Source of the DNA: Anaerostipes hadrus ATCC 29173 = JCM 17467
Lineage (GTDB): Bacteria > Bacillota > Clostridia > Lachnospirales > Lachnospiraceae
Length of the DNA: 64,000 bases
Reading direction: 5' to 3'
Assembly (NCBI RefSeq): GCF_030296915.1
Contig: NZ_AP028031.1
Location: 2,554,001-2,618,000 of the forward strand
The notes under the pieces were generated by a model that was not told where the DNA came from, ran no database searches, and was given only the letters and a program-made list of their open reading frames with translations. Both the position numbers and the translations under genes were made by a program. This document shows, in pieces, positions 37,146-45,322 of the stretch. The first letter of the stretch is position 1. Every line of letters begins with the position of its first letter.

Positions 37146-38099
37146 ATGATACAAGATATTTATCCACATAAACTAAACAATCAATATCATCCAGATCAAA
37201 AACCAGATGCTGACAGCATTATTTTATATTTTACACAGGACGGTCTTCTTCATCGTTTATTAAAGAAAGAAGACTTAGAAGAAATGGGGCAGGAAAATCT
37301 ATTTTCTCTGGATGAAATGATCTATACCGGTGATGGTAAGAAACTTGCAAGACCAACTCTTTTAAATGAGGAACATCTATTTTTATCATTCCCTAGATTG
37401 AGTGATTTTGTGAATGACACTCATGTTACAGAAAAAACTCTTACATATCTTTTCTCTGTGGATGATGACAACTACTTCTTATTAAATGAAGCTCCGGAAG
37501 AAATTCCTGAAGATTACGAATTCAATACCGTACGTGAACTTCGCAATTTACAGATTGGTCCAAAATACCGTACATTTGCGGCGATCACTGGTTTACATCT
37601 TTATAACTGGTACCGCACAAACCGTTTCTGTGGATGCTGTGGACACAAGACCGTTCATTCTTCCACAGAACGTGCTTTAAAATGCCCATCTTGCGGTCAC
37701 TTGATCTATCCAAGAATCGTGCCTGCTGTGATCGTTGGTGTTAAAAATGGTGATAAGATCCTGCTTACAAAATACCGTAAAGGATTCACTCCATTTGCAT
37801 TAATTGCTGGATTTACGGAAATTGGTGAAACTTTGGAAGAAACTGTTGCACGAGAGGTCATGGAAGAAGCTGGTATTCGTGTGAAGAATATTCAATATTA
37901 TAAATCTCAGCCTTGGGGTGTTGTGGATGATCTGCTGGCTGGTTTTTATTGTGAGGTAGATGGAGATACAGAGATTCATATGGATGCTTCAGAATTGAAA
38001 CTTGCTGAGTGGAAATCTCGTGATGAAATTGAATTGCAACCGAATGATTTTAGCTTGACGAATGAGATGATGCGGGCGTTTAAAGAAGGGAAGTTCTGA
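37146..38099 (+). CDS. nudC: NAD(+) diphosphatase / NAD-capped RNA hydrolase
   Basis: The 317-aa Nudix hydrolase cleaves NADH or NAD and NAD caps on RNA. The N-terminal NUDIX-like domain (1-130) is followed by a zinc ribbon with CGCCGHKT and CPSCGHLI (about 160-190), then the Nudix domain with PRIVPAVIVGV and the Nudix box GFTEIGETLEETVAREVMEE near 224. The C-terminal SQPW motif typical of NudC is present (YKSQPWGV). Monocistronic, with palindrome A2 immediately after the stop. Confidence 0.92.
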   Translation: MIQDIYPHKLNNQYHPDQKPDADSIILYFTQDGLLHRLLKKEDLEEMGQENLFSLDEMIYTGDGKKLARPTLLNEEHLFLSFPRLSDFVNDTHVTEKTLTYLFSVDDDNYFLLNEAPEEIPEDYEFNTVRELRNLQIGPKYRTFAAITGLHLYNWYRTNRFCGCCGHKTVHSSTERALKCPSCGHLIYPRIVPAVIVGVKNGDKILLTKYRKGFTPFALIAGFTEIGETLEETVAREVMEEAGIRVKNIQYYKSQPWGVVDDLLAGFYCEVDGDTEIHMDASELKLAEWKSRDEIELQPNDFSLTNEMMRAFKEGKF

Positions 38100-38103
38100 T
38101 TTG

Positions 38104-38311
38104 TAGTTTGAAGGCGGAAATTATTGGTGGAATATTATAAAAAGAGATCATATGTCTGCAACCCACTTGCGTTCGGACTCCCACGTAGCTGTACTAAGCT
38201 CCTGAATGGTCTAACGACCATCCACCCGCTAAGTGCAGACGTGTCCGTACGGTTGCCGACATATGATCTCTTTTTATAATATTCAAATAATTTACGTCAT
38301 TCAAACCACTA
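38104..38311 (+). repeat. Intergenic palindrome, family A, copy A2
   Basis: 208-bp imperfect palindrome starting five bases after the nudC stop. The outer arms run from TAGTTTGAAGGCGGAAATTA to CAAATAATTTACG...TCAAACCACTA. The variable stem is GAGATCATATG against CATATGATCTC, flanked by A5 and T5. The central hairpin is GAATGGTC-TAAC-GACCATCC. It matches A1 (reversed) over its whole length except the variable stem and a few loops. Confidence 0.85.
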
Positions 38312-38399
38312 TACATTGTGTATGTTAGACGGTATTGATTGATAATTTTTGTATTTATTAACAGAAAGTAAAAGGACTTCTACAACACCGATTTGTTGG
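38312..38399 (+). repeat. Repeat D, copy 1 (tail next to A2)
   Basis: About 88 bp beginning TACATTGTGTATGTTAGACG and ending ACACCGATTTGTTGG. A second copy (51789-51877) follows palindrome C with few differences, so it is a repeat in its own right. The stretch 38400-38511 beyond it holds no recognised element. Confidence 0.7.
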
Positions 38400-38511
38400 A
38401 ATGTTTATGAAGCATAATAACATTACTTTCTGTTTGAAATACAATAGAAAGTGTCCCACTTTTCCCTTTGGAAGCTACTTTGGATGTCTCTTTTTCATTT
38501 AATAAAAATAT

Positions 38512-39531
38512 TTATTTTGCTGTAGCAGTTTCTTTATGCCCACTCTTTATCTTATCATACTGTGCAAACATACCTGCAAGTAATGTTCCAGAGATTGAAT
38601 GCCATACACAAGATACTGCACAGATAATTGCTGATTCTGGTGTTGATGCGAACTGGGCTGTTGTTGTTGCAAGGTTTGTTGCTAATCCAGCATTCTGCAT
38701 TCCAACTTCGATAGAAATTGTTCGTTTCTTTGCTGTGTTCATTCCAGTAAGTTTTCCCGCACAATATCCAAGGAAATATCCGAAACCGTTGTGTAAAAGT
38801 ACTGCAACAAAGATCACGATTCCAGACTGGAAGAATTTTGATCCCTGTGATGAGATAACTCCACCAACAACACATGCAAGTCCAAGAACTGCCACACCCG
38901 GCATGACTTTCTGAACTTCTTTGAATGCTTTATTTTTTCCTAATGCGTAGTTTAATGCAAACCCGATCGCTACTGGTACGATAACCGTTTCTACGATAGA
39001 TACAAACATTGGTAATCCATGAATTGTAATCTTGGCTCCGCTTGCCAGAAAGGATACCATCAGTGGTGTCATCACTGGAGAGAGGATTGTAGATACAGTT
39101 GTCATTCCAACAGAAAATGCAACATCTCCACCGCAAAGATAGGACATAATGTTTGATGATACTCCTCCAGGACAGCATCCTACAAGAATCAGTCCAAGAG
39201 CGATTCCATCTGGGAGATTCAGTAATTTTGTAATTGCAAATGCCAGGAATGGCATGATCAGATACTGAGCGATCGCACCAATACAGATATCAAATGGTCT
39301 TTGTGCAAGAATTTTGAAATCTTCTGTTGTCAGTGTCAATCCCATACTGAACATGATAACGCCAATAATGATAGACTGACTCGTGAATTTATTTGCTACT
39401 GGATCCGTGAATAATTGAAAATTCACCCACCCCATCAACGATGGCAGGAAAAATGTAATGACTGCGATTGCGATGACAACGATAGATGTGTAGTCTGATA
39501 AAAATTTGCTTAGTTTTTGTAGTTGTTTCAT
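38512..39531 (-). CDS. Bile acid:sodium symporter (BASS) family transporter
   Basis: The 339-aa protein has about ten membrane segments. Family sequence includes VIMFSMGLTLTTEDFKILAQ near 55, LVGCCPGGVSSNIMSYLCGG near 115 and the C-terminal ISIEVGMQNAGLATNLATTT near 275, matching the sodium-site region. Members move bile acids or organic acids such as ketopantoate and other 2-keto acids with sodium. A T-box leader lies upstream, so expression depends on an uncharged tRNA, which argues for an amino-acid precursor as substrate. Confidence 0.88.
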   Translation of the reverse strand: MKQLQKLSKFLSDYTSIVVIAIAVITFFLPSLMGWVNFQLFTDPVANKFTSQSIIIGVIMFSMGLTLTTEDFKILAQRPFDICIGAIAQYLIMPFLAFAITKLLNLPDGIALGLILVGCCPGGVSSNIMSYLCGGDVAFSVGMTTVSTILSPVMTPLMVSFLASGAKITIHGLPMFVSIVETVIVPVAIGFALNYALGKNKAFKEVQKVMPGVAVLGLACVVGGVISSQGSKFFQSGIVIFVAVLLHNGFGYFLGYCAGKLTGMNTAKKRTISIEVGMQNAGLATNLATTTAQFASTPESAIICAVSCVWHSISGTLLAGMFAQYDKIKSGHKETATAK

Positions 39532-39628
39532 ATTATGTTACCTCCTGATATTCCTCACCGCCCTTCGCTATAAATCAAGAAAGAATCCTGCTCAGAGGAC
39601 TTTTTATTTCATCGAAATTTTCTATGCA

Positions 39629-39930
39629 ATAAAAAAGCCCCTTCTCAGAAAAATCCTGAAAAGGGACGAACTAATCCGCGTTACCACCCAATTTCTGCAA
39701 TAAAATTACAGCTCTTAACGTACTATCATACGCTTTCCTTATAACGGAGGATTCCGGCGAGACTTACTGGTTCAAAATATTAATGTCAAGTAATGTTCAG
39801 TCCGCATCTTAGAGATGATATCTGTTCATGAAAATGTATCTGCTCGCACCAACCGCAGACTCTCTGAAACACTTGATTCAAAAACAGCGTTGTTCTCTTC
39901 AACGAATTTCGGTGAAGTTTATTTATTTAA
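39629..39930 (-). promoter_or_regulatory. T-box riboswitch controlling the BASS transporter, probable Ile specifier
   Basis: On the minus strand: Stem I with AGAGAGTCTGCGGTTGGTGC, specifier region CTGAACATTACTTG (complement of 39787-39800), the T-box GGGTGGTAACGCGG (39676-39689) and an intrinsic terminator CCCTTTTCAGG...CTGAGAAGGGG followed by T6 (39629-39666). The bulge TGGT calls for a tRNA with discriminator A. ATT followed by A in the specifier loop fits isoleucine; CAT (His) is disfavoured because tRNA-His has discriminator C. The T-box call is strong, the specifier call moderate. Confidence 0.9.
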
Positions 39931-39935
39931 AATAT

Positions 39936-39963
39936 ATTATAGTCCTTTGAGATAATTTGTCAA
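39936..39963 (-). promoter_or_regulatory. Promoter of the T-box/BASS transcript
   Basis: TTGACA (complement of 39958-39963), 16-bp spacer, TATAAT (39936-39941). Confidence 0.8.
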
Positions 39964-39967
39964 GTTT

Positions 39968-40172
39968 TAGTTCGATGACGGAAATTATTGGTGGAATATT
40001 ATAAAAATGGTTATATGTCTGCGACGCGCTCTCGCTCGACTCACTACGCAGCTGTACTAAGCTCCTGAATGATCTTACGATCATCCACTCGCTAAGTGCA
40101 GGCGTGTTCCTACGGTCGCCGACATATAACCATTTTTATAATATTCAATAATTTCAGTTATCGAAACCACTG
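39968..40172 (+). repeat. Intergenic palindrome, family A, copy A3
   Basis: About 205 bp from TAGTTCGATGACGG to TCGAAACCACT. The variable stem is TGGTTATATG against CATATAACCA between A5 and T5. The next stem is TGCGAC with GTCGC, where A1 and A2 have TGCAACC with GGTTGC, and the central hairpin is GATC-TTAC-GATC, where A1 and A2 have GGTC with GACC. These are paired changes. Confidence 0.85.
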
Positions 40173-40286
40173 GTAGTGGTGTATGTTTTACTGTATTGGT
40201 ATTTATAATAAACACTGTCTGTCACTACAAAAATTAAAAAACGATAACACTCAATATACACACCACTTAAGTTTTCCAATCTTGTA

Positions 40287-40563
40287 ATTGTCCACACTTT
40301 AGACTTCTGGTATATGATAAAAAATAAATAAACGATCGGAAGAGCAGCATTAGAATTTTGCCACGTTTTTTACGGATTCGCAACCGGCTTGGTGCGTTGT
40401 TTGAGCCTCAAAGAGTTCTGTTTTCAATACCCTTGAAGGCGAGTTACGCAAGGAAAGCCGACGGATCAGCGATCTGTAAAAAACGTGAGGAAAATTCTCT
40501 AGCTGCTCTTCCGATCGTTTATTTATTTTTTATCATATATTCGAAATCTACAGTTGGCCAACT
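40287..40563 (+). repeat. Intergenic palindrome, family B, copy B1
   Basis: About 277 bp. The inner arms are a perfect 38-bp inverted repeat (40311-40348 with 40502-40539; TATATGATAAAAAATAAATA at the left end). They are flanked by weaker outer arms and enclose a second stem ACGTTTTTTAC...GTAAAAAACGT and a structured core (GGCTTGGTGCGTTG, CAAGGAAAGCC). It has no coding capacity and ends 14 bp before the cutC 3' end. The interval 40173-40286 shows nothing recognisable. Confidence 0.85.
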
Positions 40564-40576
40564 ACAAATTAAAAAT

Positions 40577-41308
40577 TTATCCACAGATCTCTACAAATTT
40601 CTTTATTCTATCTACAGAAACACTTCGATACCGATCTCCATCTTCATCGGATACCTGGAATGATACTCTCTCTCCCATTCCAGTCGCATCGACTCCCCAG
40701 CCTCTGCATGTGCTGTGTAATTGTTTGATTCCTGTTTTGTCTATGATCTTCTGGGCGTTATTTTCGTTGACTCCACATCCTGCGATGATCTCAATCTGGT
40801 TCCCATATTTTTTCTGAAGATCTGCTAACAGATGAATTCCTTCTTCTGCGGTTGCTTCCTGTCCACTTGTCAGTAATCGATCAAATCCTAGATCGATCAG
40901 TGTTTCGATTGCCTCATATGGATCTCTTGTGCAGTCAAATGCTCTATGGAATGTTGCTTTACGTCCTTCATTTTTTACATTTTCCAAGAATTCCTGACAA
41001 CGGTTCTTATCGATTGTTCGGTCTTCATTTAAGAACCCGAAAGATACTCCATCTGTCCCATATGCTAATAATAGCTTAAGATTCTCAAGCATCTGTTCAT
41101 ACTGGTAATTTGTATAGCAGAATCCCCCTGCTCTGGCTCTTACCATAGATACGATCTCAATATCGCTGTATTGTTTGATCATGATCAAGCTTCCTAAAGA
41201 TGGTGTTAATCCACCTAAACTTAATGCACTGTTTAATTCTACTCTTTTGATTCCGCATTCGCTTGCCATCATGGCATCTTCGAAGCTTCCACAACATACT
41301 TCTATCAT
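40577..41308 (-). CDS. cutC: CutC family protein
   Basis: A 243-aa TIM-barrel protein starting MIEVCCGSFEDAMMASECGI, with GGAAGG six bases before the ATG; the longer frame to 41380 overlaps sdaAA. Family segments: RVELNSALSLGGLTPSLGSL near 22, FHRAFDCTRDP near 118, LTSGQEATAEEGI near 145 and HSTCRGWG near 197. CutC was named for copper tolerance, but its biochemical role is unsettled. It lies 28 bp after sdaAA and is probably co-transcribed with the serine dehydratase genes. Confidence 0.9.
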   Translation of the reverse strand: MIEVCCGSFEDAMMASECGIKRVELNSALSLGGLTPSLGSLIMIKQYSDIEIVSMVRARAGGFCYTNYQYEQMLENLKLLLAYGTDGVSFGFLNEDRTIDKNRCQEFLENVKNEGRKATFHRAFDCTRDPYEAIETLIDLGFDRLLTSGQEATAEEGIHLLADLQKKYGNQIEIIAGCGVNENNAQKIIDKTGIKQLHSTCRGWGVDATGMGERVSFQVSDEDGDRYRSVSVDRIKKFVEICG

Positions 41309-41336
41309 TGTTTTCCTTCCTTTACTTACAAATATT

Positions 41337-42200
41337 TTATGATTCCGGCATGTATTTTTTGCCTGTTTCTGTCTGGGCAAGACCTGCCTGACTGGTTTCC
41401 TTTAAAGAACATGGCAAGAGGTCTCCGACTTCTGCCATTGCATCGATCACTTCATCCAATGGAACCTTGCTTTCAATGCCTGCCATTGCCATATCTGAGG
41501 CTGTGATCGCATTGACAGATCCAATGACATTTCTCTTGATACATGGTACTTCTACCAAACCACCTAATGGATCACATACCAATCCCAATAATGATTTCAA
41601 GGCAAATGCTCCTGCATCAAAGATCTGCTTTGTGCTGCCGCCACGAATGTACGTAATAGCTGTTGCTGCCATACAAGAGGCAGAACCGATCTCTGCCTGA
41701 CATCCTCCTTGTGCCCCTGCAATACAGGCACGTTCTGCGATAACTTGTCCGACTCCTGCCGCAATATACATTCCTTCTAGCATCTTTGCTTCTGGTACTT
41801 TATGAAATTGTTCATATGTGATCAATACTGCTGGAAGCACCCCACATGCTCCGGCTGTCGGTGCTGCTACGATACGTTTCATACAGGCATTTGATTCGCC
41901 CATTTTTAAAGCATTTGCCATGACGGTCCCGACAAATTCACCGGTCAGATTCTGCAGTTTTCTAACCTCTTCCATCATCTTTTCACCGTCGCCGCCAGAA
42001 AGACCGCTCTGTGACTTTAAGTCTTTATCGTAACTTTCATTGGCATCTTTCATTGCAAGATACATACTGCTCATTTTCCCGATAGACTCTAGGCGGTCTA
42101 CCTGTCGTTCTGTCATATCATCATGTAAAATTGTTTCCCATAATTGACATTCCTGTTCTTTTGCTCTTGTTTCTATCTCTTCTACGGATGCAAATCCCAT
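41337..42200 (-). CDS. sdaAA: L-serine dehydratase, alpha subunit
   Basis: Fe-S enzyme subunit that deaminates L-serine to pyruvate and ammonia. The 287-aa protein has the catalytic domain with cysteines in APTAGACGVLPAVLI near 113, ERACIAGAQGGCQAEIGSAS near 157 and VCDPLGGLVEVPCIKRN near 208. The ribosome site AAGGAGG overlaps the sdaAB stop codon, four bases away, so expression is coupled. Confidence 0.95.
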   Translation of the reverse strand: MGFASVEEIETRAKEQECQLWETILHDDMTERQVDRLESIGKMSSMYLAMKDANESYDKDLKSQSGLSGGDGEKMMEEVRKLQNLTGEFVGTVMANALKMGESNACMKRIVAAPTAGACGVLPAVLITYEQFHKVPEAKMLEGMYIAAGVGQVIAERACIAGAQGGCQAEIGSASCMAATAITYIRGGSTKQIFDAGAFALKSLLGLVCDPLGGLVEVPCIKRNVIGSVNAITASDMAMAGIESKVPLDEVIDAMAEVGDLLPCSLKETSQAGLAQTETGKKYMPES

Positions 42201-42203
42201 ACT

Positions 42204-42872
42204 CTAGTCCTCCTTCATCTTAGCAAGATATGTAACTTTCTGGATTCCTTCCAGACGTTCCAAAAAGTTCAGACCTTCTTCTGGTATTTCTTTGTCACAT
42301 TCAATGACCATGACTGCACTTCCACCTCTGTGATCACGGTATAATTGCATCGTTGCGATATTAACCGATTTATGAGCAAGCATTGATGTTACTTCTGCTA
42401 CATGTCCTGGCTGGTCGTCATTGTGTACGACTAATGTTGTATACTCCCCGCTAAAGTTTGCTTCCAGTCCATCAATCGTGCAGATCTTAATTCGTCCACC
42501 GCCTAAGGAACAGGCTACAATCTCAAGATTCCTTCCTGATTCTCCGACAAGTAATAATTTTACACTGTTTGGATGTGCATTTTTTAATTGAATCTTTCCA
42601 ATCTCAAATTTCACTCCTGATTCTTTTGCAATGTCAAAACTGTCTGGAATCCGAATGTCATCGGCTGCCATGCCAAGTAATCCTGCCACTAATGCTTTGT
42701 CTGTACCATGTCCTTTTCCTGTTGCAAGAAATGATCCATGTAATAGTATTTTAGCTTCTTTTACCGATTCTCCGAGCAGGTGCCTTGATACCTGTCCGAT
42801 CCTTACAGCACCTGCTGTATGAGAGCTCGACGGTCCGACCATCACTGGTCCTACGATGTCAAATAAATTCAT
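42204..42872 (-). CDS. sdaAB: L-serine dehydratase, beta subunit
   Basis: The 222-aa subunit begins MNLFDIVGPVMVGPSSSHTA, the serine-binding N-terminal motif. Residues 145-220 form an ACT domain (YTTLVVHNDDQPGHVAEVTS), a likely allosteric serine-sensing module. It is first in sdaAB-sdaAA-cutC. CAGGAGAAATCAC precedes the ATG. Confidence 0.95.
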   Translation of the reverse strand: MNLFDIVGPVMVGPSSSHTAGAVRIGQVSRHLLGESVKEAKILLHGSFLATGKGHGTDKALVAGLLGMAADDIRIPDSFDIAKESGVKFEIGKIQLKNAHPNSVKLLLVGESGRNLEIVACSLGGGRIKICTIDGLEANFSGEYTTLVVHNDDQPGHVAEVTSMLAHKSVNIATMQLYRDHRGGSAVMVIECDKEIPEEGLNFLERLEGIQKVTYLAKMKED

Positions 42873-42968
42873 GTGATTTCTCCTGTCTATAAATGCCTTT
42901 CGTCTTTTGAAATGCTGTTTTGCCGTGTATCATTTTGTTTCTTGTATATAATTTACTCGTAATATATG

Positions 42969-43001
42969 AAAAAGGCAAGTATAGAATTTCCTATACTTGC
43001 C
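42969..43001 (-). terminator. Intrinsic terminator of lysA
   Basis: GGCAAGTATAG / CTATACTTGCC perfect 11-bp arms with a 6-base loop, followed on the minus strand by T5, after the lysA stop. Confidence 0.85.
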
Positions 43002-43039
43002 ATGCTTTGGAACATCTCATATTGATCTGTTAATTTTTC

Positions 43040-44290
43040 TTAGAAATTAAATCCTTTGATCGTTGCAAAATAATCTTCTGGTGTTTCTGCACGACGGATC
43101 ATTTCTGTTGTTCCATCCTCTTTTAATAAGATTTCTGCAGATTTTAATTTACCATTATAGTTATATCCCATTGCAAATCCGTGTGCTCCTGTATCATGAA
43201 TCACTAACAGATCTCCCATGTCGATCTTTGGTAATTTACGGTCGATCGCAAATTTATCGTTATTTTCACAAAGAGATCCTGTGATATCATATACATGATC
43301 TGCTGGTTCGTTTTCTTTACCCATAACTGTGATGTGATGGTACGCCCCATACATTGCAGGTCTCATTAAGTTGACTGCACATGCATCAACACCAATGTAT
43401 TCTTTATGTGTATGTTTTTCATGGATTGCTTTTGTTACTAAATGTCCGTTTGGTGCAAGCATGTAACGTCCAAGTTCGGTAAAGATCTTCACATCTCCCA
43501 TTCCGGCTGGTACTAATACTTCGTCATATACTTTGTGTACACCTTCACCAATGACAGCGATGTCATTACCTTCCTGATCTGGAAGGTAAGGGATTCCGAC
43601 TCCACCAGATAAGTTGATAAATCCGATATGAACTCCAACTTCTTCTTTTAATTTAACTGCTAATTCAAATAACTGTTTTGCAAGTGTTGGATAGTATTCA
43701 TTTGTAACTGTGTTACTTGCAAGGAAAGAATGGATTCCGAATTCTTTGACACCGAGCTCTTTTAACTGTTTGAAAGCTTCAAAGATCTGTTCTGTTGTCA
43801 TTCCGTATTTTGCATCTCCTGGGTTATCCATGATATCTGTTCCTAATGCGAAAACTCCACCTGGATTGTAACGGCAGGAAATCTTTTCTGGGATTCCGGC
43901 ACATTCTTTTAAGAATTCGATATGTGTAATGTCATCTAAGTTGATCGTTGCACCTAACTGTTTTGCCAGAATAAATTCTTCTGCTGGTGTATCGTTAGAA
44001 GAGAACATGATCTCGCTTCCATCGAATCCACAACGATCTGACATCATAAGTTCTGTTAAAGATGAGCAGTCTGTTCCGCATCCTTCTTCTTTTAAAATCT
44101 TTAAGATTGTTGGATTTGGTGTCGCTTTTACAGCAAAATATTCTTTAAATCCTTTATTCCATGAAAATGCTTTGTATAATCCTCTTGCTGTTTCACGGAT
44201 TCCTTTTTCATCATATAAATGAAATGGTGTTGGATATTTTTTTACGATTTCATCTAACTGTTCTTTTGTTACAAATGGTACTTTTGCCAT
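43040..44290 (-). CDS. lysA: Diaminopimelate decarboxylase
   Basis: PLP enzyme making L-lysine from meso-diaminopimelate. The 416-aa fold-III protein has the PLP lysine in EYFAVKATPNPTILKIL near 50, FGIHSFLASNTVTN near 185, FINLSGGVGIPYLP near 225 and the C-terminal DTGAHGFAMGYNYNG near 365. The segment CCSSL-type catalytic region reads SLCENNDKFA near 337. AAAGGAATC precedes the start. It is followed upstream by the TrmB-family regulator, 37 bp away, which may regulate it. Confidence 0.88.
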   Translation of the reverse strand: MAKVPFVTKEQLDEIVKKYPTPFHLYDEKGIRETARGLYKAFSWNKGFKEYFAVKATPNPTILKILKEEGCGTDCSSLTELMMSDRCGFDGSEIMFSSNDTPAEEFILAKQLGATINLDDITHIEFLKECAGIPEKISCRYNPGGVFALGTDIMDNPGDAKYGMTTEQIFEAFKQLKELGVKEFGIHSFLASNTVTNEYYPTLAKQLFELAVKLKEEVGVHIGFINLSGGVGIPYLPDQEGNDIAVIGEGVHKVYDEVLVPAGMGDVKIFTELGRYMLAPNGHLVTKAIHEKHTHKEYIGVDACAVNLMRPAMYGAYHHITVMGKENEPADHVYDITGSLCENNDKFAIDRKLPKIDMGDLLVIHDTGAHGFAMGYNYNGKLKSAEILLKEDGTTEMIRRAETPEDYFATIKGFNF

Positions 44291-44326
44291 GGTGTTTGAT
44301 TCCTTTCTTCTATACTTTTTGTATAT

Positions 44327-45013
44327 TTATTTCATTTTTAATAGTTGTATTTCATTGGCCAGTGCATCTTTAAATACTTCCACCAGATTATTGTTACTGG
44401 AATACAGGCTGGTTGCTTCGTAACGATTTGTGATCGCGCCTGTTAAAACGTCCTTGGAATCCGTGATCAATCGAATCTGTTCTTTCTTACATTCTGTCAG
44501 ATAAACAGTTGCTCCTTGTAAATCAAATGGTTCATTCGTTATGATCACGACTTTCTTTCCTTCACTTACCATCTTCTCTAAGTGTTCCCGAAACATCTCC
44601 AGTCGTTCATTGTATACAGAGATATACGCACGCTCTTCTGCACAAAGCAGCATATCAATGATCTTATCGCAAATATGTTCTTCGCCTTTGATCGTCAGAT
44701 ACCCGCCTTCGTTCTTGCGTTTGCCCGGAAGTTCCGCGATCAGCTCTGTCTTCTTCTGTTCCAGATGCCGGATCTTATTACTGCAGAATTCTTCGATCGC
44801 TACCGGTGTGTAACGAACTGTATCTTCCTCTTGTATATAGGCTGCGCCTTTGTCTACCAAGCCTGCCAGTGCATTGTAAGCGTTTGATCTTGAAATCCCG
44901 CTTTGTTTGGCTGCCTCGTATCCGTTAAGGCTTCCTTCCAGTGTCAGTAAAATGTAAAGACTGGCTTCGTGTCTTGTGAGTCCAAATTCCATCAGACGCT
45001 CTACATTATCCAT
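44327..45013 (-). CDS. TrmB-family transcriptional regulator
   Basis: The 228-aa protein begins MDNVERLMEFGLTRHEASLY; this ATG has GAGG eight bases upstream. Residues 1-75 are a TrmB winged helix (GYEAAKQSGISRSNAYNALA). The rest (about 95-225) resembles the phospholipase-D-like TrmB effector domain with ERAYISVYNERLEMFREHLE. It precedes lysA on the same strand. A palindrome overlapping its promoter suggests autoregulation. Confidence 0.85.
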   Translation of the reverse strand: MDNVERLMEFGLTRHEASLYILLTLEGSLNGYEAAKQSGISRSNAYNALAGLVDKGAAYIQEEDTVRYTPVAIEEFCSNKIRHLEQKKTELIAELPGKRKNEGGYLTIKGEEHICDKIIDMLLCAEERAYISVYNERLEMFREHLEKMVSEGKKVVIITNEPFDLQGATVYLTECKKEQIRLITDSKDVLTGAITNRYEATSLYSSNNNLVEVFKDALANEIQLLKMK

Positions 45014-45043
45014 CACTTTCACCTCGTGTTCCTATCTAGGACT

Positions 45044-45087
45044 ACTATAGTCGAATTAAAAAAGAATGTCAAGGTTTCCTTGACATT
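45044..45087 (-). promoter_or_regulatory. Promoter and overlapping palindromic operator of the TrmB-family gene
   Basis: TTGACA (complement of 45067-45072), 17-bp spacer, TATAGT (45044-45049). The -35 box lies inside the perfect palindrome AATGTCAAGG-TTT-CCTTGACATT (45065-45087, 10-bp arms). A repressor bound there would block RNA polymerase. The rest of the interval to the Rpn gene (45088-45322) is AT-rich with no other element seen. Confidence 0.7.
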
Positions 45088-45322
45088 ATGAGAATTTTTC
45101 TTGAGTTTATTATGAATCCTTATATTTTTATATTGACATTTTTCATTATAATTGTTAATATATTCCATGTAAATATTTTACAGTATGTTAGAGTTTCTTC
45201 TTTCGTCTGTTTGCCAATCAAATATTTATCATATCATGAGTTTATGTATCAATTAATTTATTTTCTTATCTAATAGTGCTTGCCACTCTCTGTATTTTCT
45301 AATACAATGAAAGGAGAAACTT

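Noticed and set aside
39787..39800. Histidine (CAU) as T-box specifier because GAA precedes CAT
   Set aside because: The T-box bulge UGGU needs a discriminator A, whereas tRNA-His has C; the base after CAT is T rather than the usual purine. Kept only as an alternative.
40335..40348. GATCGGAAGAGC in palindrome B1 equals the start of a common sequencing adapter
   Set aside because: The following bases (AGCATTAG) do not match adapter sequence, the motif is present on both arms, and B2 has GATCGGAAGCGC. It is genomic, although adapter trimming could damage reads here.
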